Origin: Sphingopyxis sp. BE259
Lineage (GTDB): Bacteria > Pseudomonadota > Alphaproteobacteria > Sphingomonadales > Sphingomonadaceae
Direction: 5' to 3'
DNA: 64,000 nt
NCBI RefSeq assembly: GCF_031457495.1
Contig: NZ_JAVDWM010000001.1
Location: 856,001 to 920,000 of the forward strand
The notes beneath the pieces are model-generated. The model was not told the DNA's origin. It worked only from the letters and a program-made list of their open reading frames with translations, and ran no database searches. Positions 48,306-57,991 of the stretch are shown here, one piece after another. A program made the translations under genes and the position numbers. The first letter of the stretch is position 1. The number at the start of each line of letters is the position of its first letter.

Positions 48306-49448
48306 CTAAAGGCTTCGACCGACCAGCTCGCGCATGATCTCGCTGGTGCCGCCGTAAATGCGCCGCACCCGCGCATCGCGCCAGACACGGGCGATCGGAT
48401 ATTCGTTCATATAACCCGATCCGCCGTGGAGCTGGAGCGCGGCGTCGCAGGCCTCCCATTGCATTTCAGTATGCCAATATTTGCTCGCGGCTGCTTCGTC
48501 GGCCGTGAGTTCGCCCGCAACGTGCCGGGCGATCGCCCAGTCGAGATGCGCCCAACCGACCTGAAGCTTCGCTTTGATGTCGGCGAGGACGAAGCGCGTG
48601 TTCTGAAAGTCGATGACTGGCTTGCCGAATGCCTTGCGTTCGCGCGTGAAGGCGACGGCCTCGTCGAAAGCGCGCTGGGCCGCCGCCTGCGCGGTGATCG
48701 AGATTGAGAGTCGTTCCTGCGGCAGGTCACTTACGAGGTAGATGAAACCGCTGTTCTCGCGCCCAAGCAAGCTTGTTGCCGGGAGGCGGACATCGTTGAA
48801 GAAGAGTTCGGACGTGTCGGCCATCCACTGCCCGACCTTATCGAGATTGCGGCCACGAGCGAAGCCGGGGCGATCGGCCTCGACTAGAAAGAGCGATGTC
48901 CCCTTAGCGCCTGCATTCGGATCGGTTTTGCAGACGGTTATGATGACATCGGCATTCTGACCATTGGTAATGAAGGTCTTCGCGCCATTGATCACATATT
49001 CATCGCCCTGGAGCCGCGCGGTCGTTCTCACGCCCTGAAGGTCGGATCCCGCCCCCGGTTCGGTCATAGCGATGGCGACGATCGTTTCGCCGGACAGCAT
49101 CCGGGGGAGCAGATGCGCCTTCTGCTCGTCGCTCCCATAATGAAGGATATAGGGCATGGTGATGTCGGTCTGCAGCGTGATCGAGTCCGACATCATCGCG
49201 TAGGTAAATTCTTCGTTGATGATCGCGTTGAAGCTGAAGTCGAGACCAAGCCCGCCATAAGTTTCGGGCATGGTCGGGCAGAGTAGTCCCGCCTCGCCGC
49301 ATTTGAGCCAGAAGTCGCGGGCTACCATGCCCGCGTCCTCGAATTCGTCCAGTCGAGGCGAAAACTCGCGTTCGATAAACTTTCGTACCATGGCGCGAAA
49401 GGCGCGATGCTCCTCGCCGAACAAGCTGCTTCCATCACGCTCGAGCAC
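48306..49448 (-). CDS. Acyl-CoA dehydrogenase
   Basis: A 380-residue flavoprotein of the acyl-CoA dehydrogenase family. It has [20 protein letters not shown] (FAD/substrate loop, read in part), [10 protein letters not shown], and the C-terminal [32 protein letters not shown] (read in parts). Gly occupies the usual YEGT Glu position, so the catalytic base is probably the Glu in QERL, as in long-chain and isovaleryl-CoA dehydrogenases. The GTG start at 49448 follows GAGGAGA. It is divergent from etfBA, its likely electron acceptor. In this context a branched short-chain acyl-CoA (for example isobutyryl-CoA) is a reasonable substrate guess. Confidence 0.92.
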   Translation of the reverse strand: MLERDGSSLFGEEHRAFRAMVRKFIEREFSPRLDEFEDAGMVARDFWLKCGEAGLLCPTMPETYGGLGLDFSFNAIINEEFTYAMMSDSITLQTDITMPYILHYGSDEQKAHLLPRMLSGETIVAIAMTEPGAGSDLQGVRTTARLQGDEYVINGAKTFITNGQNADVIITVCKTDPNAGAKGTSLFLVEADRPGFARGRNLDKVGQWMADTSELFFNDVRLPATSLLGRENSGFIYLVSDLPQERLSISITAQAAAQRAFDEAVAFTRERKAFGKPVIDFQNTRFVLADIKAKLQVGWAHLDWAIARHVAGELTADEAAASKYWHTEMQWEACDAALQLHGGSGYMNEYPIARVWRDARVRRIYGGTSEIMRELVGRSL

Positions 49449-49491
49449 GACATTCTCCTCAATCCCAATCGTGGGCTACCTAGAGAAATGA

Positions 49492-49520
49492 TTGACAAAG
49501 GTAAACCAGTTTATCTATTT
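49492..49520 (+). promoter_or_regulatory. etfBA promoter with TAAACC-AGTTTA operator
   Basis: TTGACA (49492-49497) is followed after 17 bases by CTATTT as a weak -10 box. TAAACCAGTTTA (49502-49513) fills the spacer, an operator position that would block RNA polymerase. A nearly identical perfect palindrome lies in the TonB receptor promoter at 62523. Confidence 0.55.
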
Positions 49521-49568
49521 GAAGAGGAGTTGGCGTGTGGCTGGACCGCACCGGATTGGGAGAACGCC

Positions 49569-50318
49569 ATGAAAATCCTCGTCCCCGTGAAGCGGGTGCT
49601 CGATTACAACGTCAAGCCGCGGGTGAAGTCCGACGGCACCGGCGTTGATCTGGCGAACGTCAAAATGTCGATGAACCCGTTCGACGAGATCGGGATCGAG
49701 GAAGCGATCCGCCTGAAGGAAAAGGGCGTTGCGACCGAGGTCGTGGCGATCAGCGTCGGCCCGGCGAAGGCACAGGAAACGCTGCGCACTGCGCTCGCGA
49801 TGGGCGCCGACCGCGCGATCCTGGTGCAGACCGACGATGCCGTCGAGCCGCTCGCGCTTGCGAAGATCTTCAAGGCGATTGCCGACGCCGAACAGCCCGG
49901 GCTTGTGATCCTCGGCAAGCAGGCAATCGACGACGACAACAACCAGACCGGGCAAATGCTCGCCGCGCTCACCGGCTGGGCGCAGGGCACCTTCGCCAGC
50001 GCGGTTAATGTCGAGGGCGACCATGTCAGCGTGACGCGCGAAGTCGACGGCGGCCTTGAAACGGTAAAGCTCAAGCTCCCCGCGATCGTCACCACCGATC
50101 TGCGTCTGAACGAACCGCGCTATGCGTCGCTGCCGAACATCATGAAGGCGAAGTCGAAGCCGCTCGATACCAAGACCCCCGCCGATTATGGCGTCGAAAC
50201 GGCGCCGCGGGTCAAGACGGTCAAGGTTTCGGAACCGCCGGTCCGCTTGGCGGGCGTCAAGGTCGCCGATGTCGATGAACTGGTTGCCAAGCTCAAGGCG
50301 ATGGGAGTGCATTCATGA
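49569..50318 (+). CDS. etfB: Electron transfer flavoprotein, beta subunit
   Basis: A 249-residue ETF beta subunit. [19 protein letters not shown] opens it, followed by [40 protein letters not shown] and [22 protein letters not shown] (read in parts), the AMP-binding and recognition-loop region. The ATG at 49569 is where homology starts. It passes electrons from acyl-CoA dehydrogenases to ETF-quinone oxidoreductase. The stop overlaps the etfA start (ATGA). Confidence 0.96.
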   Translation: MKILVPVKRVLDYNVKPRVKSDGTGVDLANVKMSMNPFDEIGIEEAIRLKEKGVATEVVAISVGPAKAQETLRTALAMGADRAILVQTDDAVEPLALAKIFKAIADAEQPGLVILGKQAIDDDNNQTGQMLAALTGWAQGTFASAVNVEGDHVSVTREVDGGLETVKLKLPAIVTTDLRLNEPRYASLPNIMKAKSKPLDTKTPADYGVETAPRVKTVKVSEPPVRLAGVKVADVDELVAKLKAMGVHS

Positions 50319-51244
50319 AAACTCTGGTTTGGGTCGAACATGACGGTGCAGCCGTCAAGGATGCCACGCTCGCGGTGGTCACTGCCGCGTCGAAGCTCGG
50401 CGAAGTCCATCTGCTCGTCGCCGGTTCGGGCGTCGATGCGGTCGCCAAGGAAGCCGCGCAGATTGCGGCCGTGGGCAAGGTGCATGTCGCCGACAACGCC
50501 GCTTTCGCGAACAATCTGCCGGAAAATGTCGCGCCGCTCGTTGCCGAACTGATGGGTTCGCACGACGCGTTCCTCGCGCCCGCGACGACCACCGGCAAGA
50601 ATATCGCCCCGCGCGTCGCCGCTTTGCTCGACGTGATGCAGGTCAGCGAGATCCTGTCGGTCGAGGGTCCGAAGACCTTCACCCGCCCGATCTACGCCGG
50701 CAACGCGATCGCAACCGTCGAGAGCAGCGACGCCAAGCTCGTCCTCACCGTCCGCGGCACCGCGTTCGACAAGGCGGCCACCTCGGGCGGTTCGGGCACG
50801 GTCGAAGCCGTTGGCGGCGGCAGCGACGCGGGTATTGCGACCTTCGTCGGCGCCGAAATCGCCAAGCAGGATCGTCCCGAACTGACCTCGGCGAAGATCA
50901 TCGTATCGGGCGGCCGCGCGCTGGGTTCGAGCGAGAAATATCAGGAAGTGATCGTGCCGCTCGCCGACAAGCTGAACGCCGCGCTCGGTGCCAGCCGCGC
51001 CGCGGTCGATGCAGGCTATGTCCCCAACGACTATCAGGTCGGCCAGACCGGCAAGATCGTCGCGCCGCAAGTCTATTTCGCGATCGGCATTTCGGGCGCG
51101 ATCCAGCATCTTGCGGGCATGAAGGACAGCAAGACGATCGTCGCGATCAACAAGGACGAGGACGCCCCGATCTTCCAGGTCGCCGACTTCGGCCTCGTCG
51201 CAGATCTGTTCAGCGCGGTGCCCAACCTGACCGGCAAAATCTGA
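50315..51244 (+). CDS. etfA: Electron transfer flavoprotein, alpha subunit
   Basis: A 309-residue ETF alpha subunit. It has an N-terminal alpha/beta domain and the C-terminal FAD domain: [42 protein letters not shown] and [39 protein letters not shown] (read in parts). It forms the heterodimer with EtfB. The pair is next to an acyl-CoA dehydrogenase gene, as expected for a dedicated or general ETF. Confidence 0.96.
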   Translation: MKTLVWVEHDGAAVKDATLAVVTAASKLGEVHLLVAGSGVDAVAKEAAQIAAVGKVHVADNAAFANNLPENVAPLVAELMGSHDAFLAPATTTGKNIAPRVAALLDVMQVSEILSVEGPKTFTRPIYAGNAIATVESSDAKLVLTVRGTAFDKAATSGGSGTVEAVGGGSDAGIATFVGAEIAKQDRPELTSAKIIVSGGRALGSSEKYQEVIVPLADKLNAALGASRAAVDAGYVPNDYQVGQTGKIVAPQVYFAIGISGAIQHLAGMKDSKTIVAINKDEDAPIFQVADFGLVADLFSAVPNLTGKI

Positions 51245-51291
51245 AGGCGGAGGCCGATGTGCAGTTACAGCAGGAAGCCGCTGCAACATCA

Positions 51292-51321
51292 TTGACATAC
51301 CAAGTGCACGGTATGTAAATA
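51292..51321 (+). promoter_or_regulatory. Promoter with ACATACC-N8-GGTATGT operator
   Basis: TTGACA (51292-51297), an 18-base spacer and TAAATA (51316-51321) form a good promoter for the FAH-family gene. The dyad ACATACC-N8-GGTATGT (51295-51316) fills the spacer. The same sequence, 24 of 25 bases identical and inverted, lies between the divergent Rieske and hydratase operons at 57128-57152. Confidence 0.7.
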
Positions 51322-51351
51322 AGGCCATCAGAGGTCGAGGGGTGAGGGTAA

Positions 51352-52209
51352 ATGAAGCTGGTTCGGTTCGACGATGGTGCTGGCTCCCGCGCAGGCGTAG
51401 TGGTCGGCAATACCGTGGTCGATCTGGAGCCGCTTGGGTTTCTCGATCTCTTGTCGGTGGTGCGGGAAGGCGCGGGGGCGCTTTCTCGCATCACCGACTT
51501 CGCTGCGTCCGCAGCCTCAGTGCCCCTCGCCTCGGTCCGTCTCCTCGCGCCGATTGAGCGGCCCGGCAAATATCTCGCGATCGGCATGAACTATCGTAAG
51601 CATGTCGAGGAGGGGGCCAAACTCGGCATCGCCGAGCCTAAGAAGCAGCTCTGGTTCAACAAACAGACAACCTCGATCACTGGCCCCTTCGATGGGATTG
51701 TCAAACCCGACGTCTCGGACCAGATCGATTATGAAGCCGAACTCGGCGTCGTCATCGGGGCGGCTGCGAAGCATGTCGTCGCGGCGGACGCGGCGAAGCA
51801 TATCTTCGGCTATTTCGTCGCGAACGACGTCTCGACCCGCGACTGGCAATTTCATTCGCAGACGATGACCATGGGCAAGTCGTTCGACACGCATGGTCCG
51901 ATCGGCCCGTGGATCGTCACCGCGGACGAGATTGCCGATCCGCACGATTTGCCGATCCGCTGCTTCGTCAACGGCGAAGCGCGCCAGTCGTCGAACACCG
52001 GCATGATGCTGCACAACATCTATGAGCAGATCGAATATCTTTCGACCGCCTTCACGCTGGAACCCGGCGACCTGATCGCGACCGGCACGCCCGAGGGTGT
52101 CGGTATCGCCATGGATCCGCCCGTTTTCCTGAAGGTAGGCGATGTCGTCCGCTGCGAGATCGACGGGGTCGGCGCGATCGAGAATCCGGTGGTCGCCGAG
52201 GCGCGCTAA
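51352..52209 (+). CDS. Fumarylacetoacetate hydrolase family protein
   Basis: A 285-residue FAH-superfamily enzyme. An N-terminal small domain (MKLVRFDDGAGSRAG) precedes the catalytic fold: GMNYRKHVEEG, the metal-binding DYEAELGVVIG and YFVANDVSTRDWQ (read in parts), and TGTPEGVG near the end. Family members hydrolyse or decarboxylate 2-oxo acids, or act as hydratases. It shares the TetR-type operator with the ring-hydroxylation operons, so it is part of that regulon. Its stop overlaps the convergent TetR gene by four bases. Confidence 0.9.
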   Translation: MKLVRFDDGAGSRAGVVVGNTVVDLEPLGFLDLLSVVREGAGALSRITDFAASAASVPLASVRLLAPIERPGKYLAIGMNYRKHVEEGAKLGIAEPKKQLWFNKQTTSITGPFDGIVKPDVSDQIDYEAELGVVIGAAAKHVVAADAAKHIFGYFVANDVSTRDWQFHSQTMTMGKSFDTHGPIGPWIVTADEIADPHDLPIRCFVNGEARQSSNTGMMLHNIYEQIEYLSTAFTLEPGDLIATGTPEGVGIAMDPPVFLKVGDVVRCEIDGVGAIENPVVAEAR

Positions 52210-52820
52210 GGTTTCTGGCGCGGCCAGGTCTCGGCGATGATCTTGCTCCACTTCTGGATTGTCTTGTCCAGATAGGCATCGACATCGTCGAACAGCGTCC
52301 GGATGCCGAGGCCGGTGGTGAGTGCGGCGCTCATCCGGACAATCTCTTCGGCGTCGGCGATCGACCAGCCATTTTCGGACAGGATGCCGACCCAGCGGCG
52401 GTAGACGCCAAGGCGATACCGGGGGACGATCTCGCGGATGCCGCCCTTGAGCTCGGGATCTTTCGATGCGTTGATCGTGATGTCGAGCGACACCCAGAAA
52501 TCATCGTTGAAGAAATAGAGCCGGAAATCGCGGAGCATGAGGTCGATCGGATCCTCGCCTTTGGCAAGGCCCGCCGCGATGATCTCCTCGGTCTTGGCGG
52601 AGGCGCGCGCAAAAGCATATTCGACCGTTGCAAGTGTCAGGCCCTGCTTGGTCTCGAAATGATGGAGGAGGGCGCCCTGACTTACGCCAGCCTGCTCGGC
52701 CACGGCCGCGGTTCGCAGCCCCGAAAAGCCGCGTGCTGCGATCACCTCGAACGCCGCGCGCGCGACGCGCTCGCGCATTTCCTCCGAGCGTTCGCCCTGC
52801 GAACGCCGTTGTCGTTTCAT
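52206..52820 (-). CDS. TetR-family transcriptional repressor
   Basis: A 204-residue TetR-type regulator. The HTH spans ARAAFEVIAARGFSGLRTAAVAEQAGVSQGALLHHFETKQGLTLATVEYAF (read in parts); the rest is a helical ligand-binding domain. The ATG at 52820 is where homology starts and it overlaps the downstream end of the hydrolase gene. It is the only regulator gene in the meta-pathway region, so it is the best candidate to bind ACATACC-N8-GGTATGT. The TetR repressor CymR, which controls p-cumate genes, is a functional precedent. Confidence 0.92.
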   Translation of the reverse strand: MKRQRRSQGERSEEMRERVARAAFEVIAARGFSGLRTAAVAEQAGVSQGALLHHFETKQGLTLATVEYAFARASAKTEEIIAAGLAKGEDPIDLMLRDFRLYFFNDDFWVSLDITINASKDPELKGGIREIVPRYRLGVYRRWVGILSENGWSIADAEEIVRMSAALTTGLGIRTLFDDVDAYLDKTIQKWSKIIAETWPRQKP

Positions 52821-53647
52821 GCCGCCTGCAGAAACGGCAGCACCACCTCGATGAACCGGTCCTTTTTCTCGATCTGTGTCCAATGTCCGCATTCCCCAAA
52901 CACATGCAGCTCCGAATGGGGCAGCAATGCCGAGAAACGATAGGCCACGTCAACGGGAACGATTACATCTTCGCGACCATGAATGATGAGCGCCGGCGCC
53001 TGAATGCCGCGAATATCGTCCTCCGGCGTCGCCAGCCGATCGAGTTTGGCCTGCCGTGGTTCGGGAAAGAGACGCGAAAAGGCTTCGTGCGAGCCGGGGC
53101 GGATGCTCGCGTTGTGGCGCGACAGCACGATCGCGTCGGTGACGAGCCCCGGATTATAGGCGAAGGTTTCCATGAGTTTGCGCATATTGGCCTCGGACGG
53201 CTCATATCCCCAGACGTTGAGCAGCCCCTCTGACATCTCGAACTTGAGGCCCGCCGCGCCCATCAGCGCAAAGCGCCGCACGCGGTCCGGATGGCGTGCG
53301 GCGACCGCGAGGCTCAGCGCACCGCCATAGCTGTTACCGATGAAGGATGCCTGGTCGATGCCGAGCGCGTCGAGGAAACCGATGATGTGATCGACCCAGA
53401 AGTCGAGGGTAAAGTCGGTCACATTCTCGGGCACCTCGGTGTAGCCAAACCCGACCATGTCGGGCGCCAGAACATGAAAATGTTCGCTGAGCGCGGGAAT
53501 GACGCCGTTCCAGTTGGCAAAGGCAGTGACCCCCGGGCCCGACCCGTGGATCAGAATGAGCGGCGGTAGCGATGGGTCGCCAGCTTCAATATAATTGGTG
53601 CGGATGCCGTTCGCGACGATCGTCTGGCCGATTTCGGGGTTGGTCAT
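52817..53647 (-). CDS. Alpha/beta hydrolase, meta-cleavage-product (C-C) hydrolase
   Basis: A 276-residue BphD/TodF/CmtE-like hydrolase. LILIHGSGPGVTAFANWNGVIPAL (read in part) is the classic oxyanion loop, GNSYGGALSLAVA holds the nucleophile Ser, DVIVPVDVA provides the Asp and CGHWTQIEK the His. It would split the ring-cleavage product into a 2-hydroxydienoate and a carboxylic acid. Its place next to the extradiol dioxygenase and SDR genes on the same strand supports this. Compared with the hydrolase at 2034 it probably handles a different substrate. Confidence 0.92.
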   Translation of the reverse strand: MTNPEIGQTIVANGIRTNYIEAGDPSLPPLILIHGSGPGVTAFANWNGVIPALSEHFHVLAPDMVGFGYTEVPENVTDFTLDFWVDHIIGFLDALGIDQASFIGNSYGGALSLAVAARHPDRVRRFALMGAAGLKFEMSEGLLNVWGYEPSEANMRKLMETFAYNPGLVTDAIVLSRHNASIRPGSHEAFSRLFPEPRQAKLDRLATPEDDIRGIQAPALIIHGREDVIVPVDVAYRFSALLPHSELHVFGECGHWTQIEKKDRFIEVVLPFLQAA

Positions 53648-53679
53648 GCTGTTCTGTCCTTGATTGGAGCGTGATCGCC

Positions 53680-54423
53680 CTAAAGCATTGTTGTGCCGCC
53701 GTTGACGCTGACGACCTGGCCGGTCACGAAACCGGCCTCGTCGCGCGCCAGATAGGCGACCATGCTGGCGACTTCTTCTTCGGTCCCGGCGCGTCCCATC
53801 GGGATGACGCTCACAACTTTTTCAATGAGTTCGGGATTAGTCTTCTCAATTTCCCGATATTGCGGCGTGACCACCGCGCAGGGGGCGACGGTGTTTACGG
53901 TGATGCCGTCGCGCGCGAACTCGCGCGCGAGGCCGGTGGTCATGCCGTGCATGCCGCCCTTGGCGGCATTATAGCCCGCGTGATCGAACAGCCCATTGCG
54001 GACGCTGTCGGCGCCGATATTGATCACGCGGCCCCAGCCCGCCGCCTTCATGTGCGGCAGCGCGTGCCAGCTGCACCAGATCGCGGTCCACAGATTGCGG
54101 TCGATCGTCGCGCGCAGCGTCTCGGGCGTATGGTCGAGAAAGGGGCGGAGGATGCCGCCACCGGCATTGTTCACGAGGATTGCCGGTACGCCGAGCGTTT
54201 CGATGGTCCTCGCGATAAGCTGCCCTGCGGTCGCCTGATCGGCGAGGTCGCCCCAGAAGGCGGCACCCCTGTCGCCCGCCGCCTCGCGCGCGGCGCTCTC
54301 GTCGAGGTCGGCGAACATGACGCGGGCGCCGTCGGCTTCAAGGCGACGCGCGATGGCGAGCCCAATGCCGCGCCCGGCGCCGGTCACGATAGCGACGCGG
54401 CCATCATGGAAAGACTCACGCAT
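53680..54423 (-). CDS. SDR dehydrogenase, probable dihydrodiol dehydrogenase
   Basis: A 247-residue classical SDR. It has TGAGRGIGLAIA (cofactor loop), FADLDES, NNAGGGI, the catalytic Ser in INIGADSVR and YNAAK (Tyr and Lys). NGGTTML closes it. The ATG at 54423 begins the homology. Between a Rieske dioxygenase and an extradiol dioxygenase, the expected job is oxidation of the cis-dihydrodiol (here perhaps a dihydrodiol carboxylate) to a catechol with NAD, like CmtB. Confidence 0.9.
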   Translation of the reverse strand: MRESFHDGRVAIVTGAGRGIGLAIARRLEADGARVMFADLDESAAREAAGDRGAAFWGDLADQATAGQLIARTIETLGVPAILVNNAGGGILRPFLDHTPETLRATIDRNLWTAIWCSWHALPHMKAAGWGRVINIGADSVRNGLFDHAGYNAAKGGMHGMTTGLAREFARDGITVNTVAPCAVVTPQYREIEKTNPELIEKVVSVIPMGRAGTEEEVASMVAYLARDEAGFVTGQVVSVNGGTTML

Positions 54424-55312
54424 GGGCGAGAATCGCACCGCCCTTGCCGAAGCGCGGGTCGGGAAGACTGCCCCAGGTATCGAGCACTTCGGGTTTCGCC
54501 TCGAGTTCGCGCGGCGGTCGGGCGCCCTCTTCCTCAAACTCTTCCATGCCGAAGCTATATTCGGTCGTCATCCCGTCGGGATCGAGGAAATAGAGGAAGA
54601 TGCTGCCCGAGGGCTCGTGGCGGCCGGGACCGAAGACGATCGGCACGTCGGCCTTCTTCATCCGGTTAATCGCGCGGCCGACGTCGTCGATATCCGAGAC
54701 CATGAAATTGACATGATTATAGCCGTCCGATGGCCCGGTGAGGATCGCGAAGCTGTGGTGATAGCGGTTCGGAAAGGCGCGGAGGAAAGCGATCTTGCCC
54801 GGGACATGATCCGATATCAGGAAGTTGAGCTTGCCGACGAGCGAGGCTTCAACGGTCGCGAAATCGGCGACATTGAGGACGACATGGCCAAGCCGCGCAA
54901 TCGCCGTATGCCCGGATTCGAACTCGCCTTGCAGCTCGGGATCGACGTGGAATTCCAAATGGAGGCCGCAGCCCGGCTCGCGAAAGCGAAGCCCGGCGCC
55001 GATCTTCAGTGCGGTGGCTTCCTCCGGCGTCAGCCACAGCGGCTCGAAACCCTCGTCGACGAGATAGGTGAAGGCCCGGTCGAGATCGGCCCGGCTCTCG
55101 AGCTCGAAGGCGGCGCGTGCGAGACCCGGCGTGTCGCCTTCGCGCAGCACCAGATTTTGCGGCAATTCGCTGCACCGCAGATAGGCGGTTTTGTCGGTCT
55201 GGCGATCGACGGTCAGGCCGACCAGATCGCGGTAGAAGCCGAGCGAATTCTCAAGGTCCGATACGTCGAGAGCGACATAGGACAGGCGCCGATAGCGGAA
55301 AGGTGCGGTCAT
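54416..55312 (-). CDS. Extradiol ring-cleavage dioxygenase (VOC/type I)
   Basis: A 298-residue two-domain vicinal-oxygen-chelate dioxygenase. The iron ligands appear as His in RLGHVVLNV, His in GYNHVNFMV and Glu in GMTTEYSFG, all in the C-terminal half. The N-terminal RLSYVALDVSDLENSLGFYRDL domain is the structural repeat (read in part). It would open a catechol (possibly 2,3-dihydroxy-benzoate type) by meta cleavage. It lies between beta-subunit and SDR genes in the same leftward operon, overlapping the SDR start by eight bases. Confidence 0.93.
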   Translation of the reverse strand: MTAPFRYRRLSYVALDVSDLENSLGFYRDLVGLTVDRQTDKTAYLRCSELPQNLVLREGDTPGLARAAFELESRADLDRAFTYLVDEGFEPLWLTPEEATALKIGAGLRFREPGCGLHLEFHVDPELQGEFESGHTAIARLGHVVLNVADFATVEASLVGKLNFLISDHVPGKIAFLRAFPNRYHHSFAILTGPSDGYNHVNFMVSDIDDVGRAINRMKKADVPIVFGPGRHEPSGSIFLYFLDPDGMTTEYSFGMEEFEEEGARPPRELEAKPEVLDTWGSLPDPRFGKGGAILAHA

Positions 55313-55321
55313 GGCTCGATC

Positions 55322-55828
55322 CTAAAGCAAGATACTGATGCGCGCGTGCGGACGAAGCGCGTCCATATCGAGGACACATTTTTTCTCGGCGATTCGTAAC
55401 GCGCCGTCGATCTCGACCAGCCGATAGGCATAATGGCCGACGAAGATGTCGGTGTTGCCGTCCTTTGAACGCCAGACCGCGAAGGAGGCGGTCGCCTCGA
55501 TCGCGTCATTGCGCTGCGCTGCCTGGACGTTGCTGACGAGATGACGCGTCTTCGAGCGCGGAAATTCGCTATGGGCGCCCTTCTTCTCGAGGCGCACGAC
55601 GCGTTCGTGGATGCGGGTGCGGTCGTCGAAGATATAAAAAAGCGACTTGCTCGGGTCCGCGAAATCGCCGTCGACGTCTGTCGGCGGCACAAGATAGCTG
55701 GCCTCGTCGGCGAACAGTGCTTCCCACTCGAGTAGCTGCCACCGGTCGAGCAGATCGGCTTCGTGAAACAGGAAGCTCTGCACTCGGTGCTGCAGCAGCA
55801 TCGCATCGATCGCAGCCTCGCGATTCAT
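55322..55828 (-). CDS. Aromatic-ring-hydroxylating dioxygenase, beta subunit
   Basis: A 168-residue beta subunit. REAAIDAMLLQHRVQSFLFHEADLLDRWQLLEWEALFADEASYLVPP (read in parts) is the usual N-terminal helix and first-strand region, and THLVSN-like TRHLVSNVQ with an FVGHYAYRLVEID strand follow. The ATG at 55828 overlaps the alpha-subunit stop (ATGA). It pairs with the alpha subunit at 55825. Confidence 0.9.
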   Translation of the reverse strand: MNREAAIDAMLLQHRVQSFLFHEADLLDRWQLLEWEALFADEASYLVPPTDVDGDFADPSKSLFYIFDDRTRIHERVVRLEKKGAHSEFPRSKTRHLVSNVQAAQRNDAIEATASFAVWRSKDGNTDIFVGHYAYRLVEIDGALRIAEKKCVLDMDALRPHARISILL

Positions 55829-57087
55829 GCGCCATACTCCTGAATGCGGCGGTCCCATTCATTCCAGAAGCAGCGCATCTGGAGTTCGTCGTCATAGGCC
55901 GATCCGCCTTCGCGCAGCATACCGCGCGAGATGTCGTTATATTGCGCTTCGCGCGCGGCCTGATAACCGACCTGGCATTTCTCGATCGCCTCGACATCGT
56001 CAGGGGTCGCAAAGCCGCCAGGTCCAAGGAATTCGGTGAAGTTGAACAGGCGGAACTTGCGCAGCCATTCCGACTCTTCGGCGGGTGCCAGCGCCCAGGC
56101 GTTGACCTCCATATAATCGGGCGCGGTCGGCCAGAAGGTGCGCACCGTGATCGCCATCACGTCGTTGATGACGAGATTGGGGAAGATGATCATGTTGCGG
56201 CTCTGCTTGGCGATCCGTTCGGCGCGGTCCTGCCCGAGGCGCGCCGTCAGATCCTGCTGGATCGCCTCGATCTCGCGCTTGCCTTCCTCGCCCCACAGCG
56301 GAATCCAGTTGGCAATCGGGCGGCCCCAAGGCGCGAAATATTCGATGACGGCATGGCCGTTGCCGAGGTCGTGGCCGAATCCCGCGAGGCGCGTGTCGTG
56401 CATCGAGCCATTGGCGTTCTTGAGATATTCGAGATAGGTCGAGTGGGTGCTCGCGGCATGATAGCCATCGACGCTATTCTCGGCGAGCAGCTTCCAGTTG
56501 CCGCGGATCGAATATTCCTGCGTACCGCCGACAATCGTCATGCCTTTGGATGATTGTTCCGAGACGAGTTTCAGATAATCGCCGGCGCCCGCGAGATAGG
56601 TCGCCAGATCCTCGCCATCGGCCGCGAAGCTGACAAAGAAGAAATCCCCGAACCGATCGAAGCGCGGGGCATGGCTGAGTTGCTTGCCCGGATCGTCTTT
56701 ATAATCGGCAGGATAGCCGGCATGGCCAGGCACGACCATCAGTCGTCCCGTGTTGGCGAATACCCAGCCATGATACATGCACTGGAAGGCGGGCGAGGAA
56801 CCCTTACGTTCGCGGCAGACGACCGCACCGCGATGCGGGCAGACGTTGATCAGCGCGTGATATTGATCATCCTTGTCGCGGGTGAAGAGCATCGGCCGCC
56901 CGGCCACCTTGCGGGTCACATAATCGCCTGGGTTGGGCAGTTCGGACGCGTGCCCCAGATAGAGCCAGCATTTGTCGAAGATGGCGCGGCATTCGCGCTC
57001 GAACACCGTCTGATCGACGAAGGCACGGCGCGGAACGCGGTAGATTCCGCGCGTTTCATCCACGACCGGTCGCAGGCTCTGTTCCAT
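55825..57087 (-). CDS. Rieske ring-hydroxylating dioxygenase, alpha subunit
   Basis: A 420-residue oxygenase alpha subunit. The Rieske ligands are C83-x-H85 and C103-x2-H106 (VCPHRG ... CMYHGW). The catalytic iron site is in AENSVDGYHAASTHSTYLEYL (His, His, with the Asp before them; read in part), with a later Asp in TPDDVEAIE. GGAAGAGGA precedes the ATG at 57087. It is divergent from the hydratase operon across a shared operator. Gene context suggests a carboxylated alkylbenzene such as p-cumate as substrate; electron-transfer partners are not in the window. Confidence 0.94.
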   Translation of the reverse strand: MEQSLRPVVDETRGIYRVPRRAFVDQTVFERECRAIFDKCWLYLGHASELPNPGDYVTRKVAGRPMLFTRDKDDQYHALINVCPHRGAVVCRERKGSSPAFQCMYHGWVFANTGRLMVVPGHAGYPADYKDDPGKQLSHAPRFDRFGDFFFVSFAADGEDLATYLAGAGDYLKLVSEQSSKGMTIVGGTQEYSIRGNWKLLAENSVDGYHAASTHSTYLEYLKNANGSMHDTRLAGFGHDLGNGHAVIEYFAPWGRPIANWIPLWGEEGKREIEAIQQDLTARLGQDRAERIAKQSRNMIIFPNLVINDVMAITVRTFWPTAPDYMEVNAWALAPAEESEWLRKFRLFNFTEFLGPGGFATPDDVEAIEKCQVGYQAAREAQYNDISRGMLREGGSAYDDELQMRCFWNEWDRRIQEYGA

Positions 57088-57127
57088 TCCTCTTCCCTTT
57101 CGAGCTGACCGCTCTTTCTCATTGCTC

Positions 57128-57157
57128 TTTACAAACCGTGCACTTGGTATGTAACAT
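57128..57157. promoter_or_regulatory. Divergent promoter with ACATACC-N8-GGT operator
   Basis: For the rightward operon TTTACA (57128-57133) and TAACAT (57152-57157) are spaced by 18 bases; leftward boxes overlap the same DNA. The dyad is the reverse complement of the site at 51295 and differs at one base in 25. One repressor bound here could silence both the oxygenase and the hydratase operons. Confidence 0.7.
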
Positions 57158-57208
57158 GAGTCGCAATTAGTCAATCGGTGAACGAACGCCGCAACGGGAA
57201 GAGGGACG

Positions 57209-57991
57209 ATGCCGAGCTACGAAGACATCGCAATGCGGCTGCGCGACGCTTATGCTGGCGGAGCGGTGGCCCCGCTTCGCGATGCGCTGGCGCCGACCGA
57301 CGCCGACGGCGCCTATGCGGTGCAGACGATCAACACCCGTTTCTGGGAAGCGCAGGGGCGGCGGATCGTCGGGCGCAAGGCGGGGCTGACCGCGAAAGCG
57401 GTGCAGGTCCAGCTGGGCGTCGATCAGCCCGATTTCGGCGTGTTGTTCGATGACATGCGGATTGGCGACGGCGGTTCGCTCGATCCGGCGCGGACGATCC
57501 AGCCCAAGGCCGAGGCGGAGATTGCGTTCGTGCTCGGCGGCGATCTGCCCGATGTGGACACGACGGTCGCGCAAGTTGCCGCGGCGGTCGCCAGCGTCCA
57601 CGCCGCGATCGAAATTGTCGACAGCCGCATCGCCGACTGGAAAATCACTTTTGCCGATACGGTGGCGGACAATGGCTCGTCGGCCTTCTTCGTGCTTGCC
57701 GATGCGGGGTTGGCGCTCGAAGGCCTCGACCTCGAAGGCGCGGCGATGCAAATGACGGTGAACGGCAGCGTCGTGTCGACCGGGGTGGGTGCGGCGGCGC
57801 TCGGCAATCCGCTCAACGCCGCCGCCTGGCTGGCACAGACGCTCGCGGCGCGCGGCGAGCCGCTCAAGGCGGGCGACATCCTGCTGGCAGGCGCGCTCGG
57901 CCCGATGGTCGCGCTGACGCCGGGCGACCATGTCGTGGCGACCATCGCGGGCATCGGCAGCGCCAGCTTCACCTATGGGCCGACCCAATGA
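57209..57991 (+). CDS. 2-keto-4-pentenoate hydratase
   Basis: A 260-residue MhpD/CmtF-type hydratase. [17 protein letters not shown] and [10 protein letters not shown], the metal ligands in [15 protein letters not shown] and [10 protein letters not shown], and the final [12 protein letters not shown] are family features. It adds water to 2-hydroxypenta-2,4-dienoate to give 4-hydroxy-2-oxovalerate. GGGAAGAGGG precedes the ATG at 57209. It opens a rightward operon that continues with the dehydrogenase and aldolase of the same lower pathway. Confidence 0.94.
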   Translation: MPSYEDIAMRLRDAYAGGAVAPLRDALAPTDADGAYAVQTINTRFWEAQGRRIVGRKAGLTAKAVQVQLGVDQPDFGVLFDDMRIGDGGSLDPARTIQPKAEAEIAFVLGGDLPDVDTTVAQVAAAVASVHAAIEIVDSRIADWKITFADTVADNGSSAFFVLADAGLALEGLDLEGAAMQMTVNGSVVSTGVGAAALGNPLNAAAWLAQTLAARGEPLKAGDILLAGALGPMVALTPGDHVVATIAGIGSASFTYGPTQ

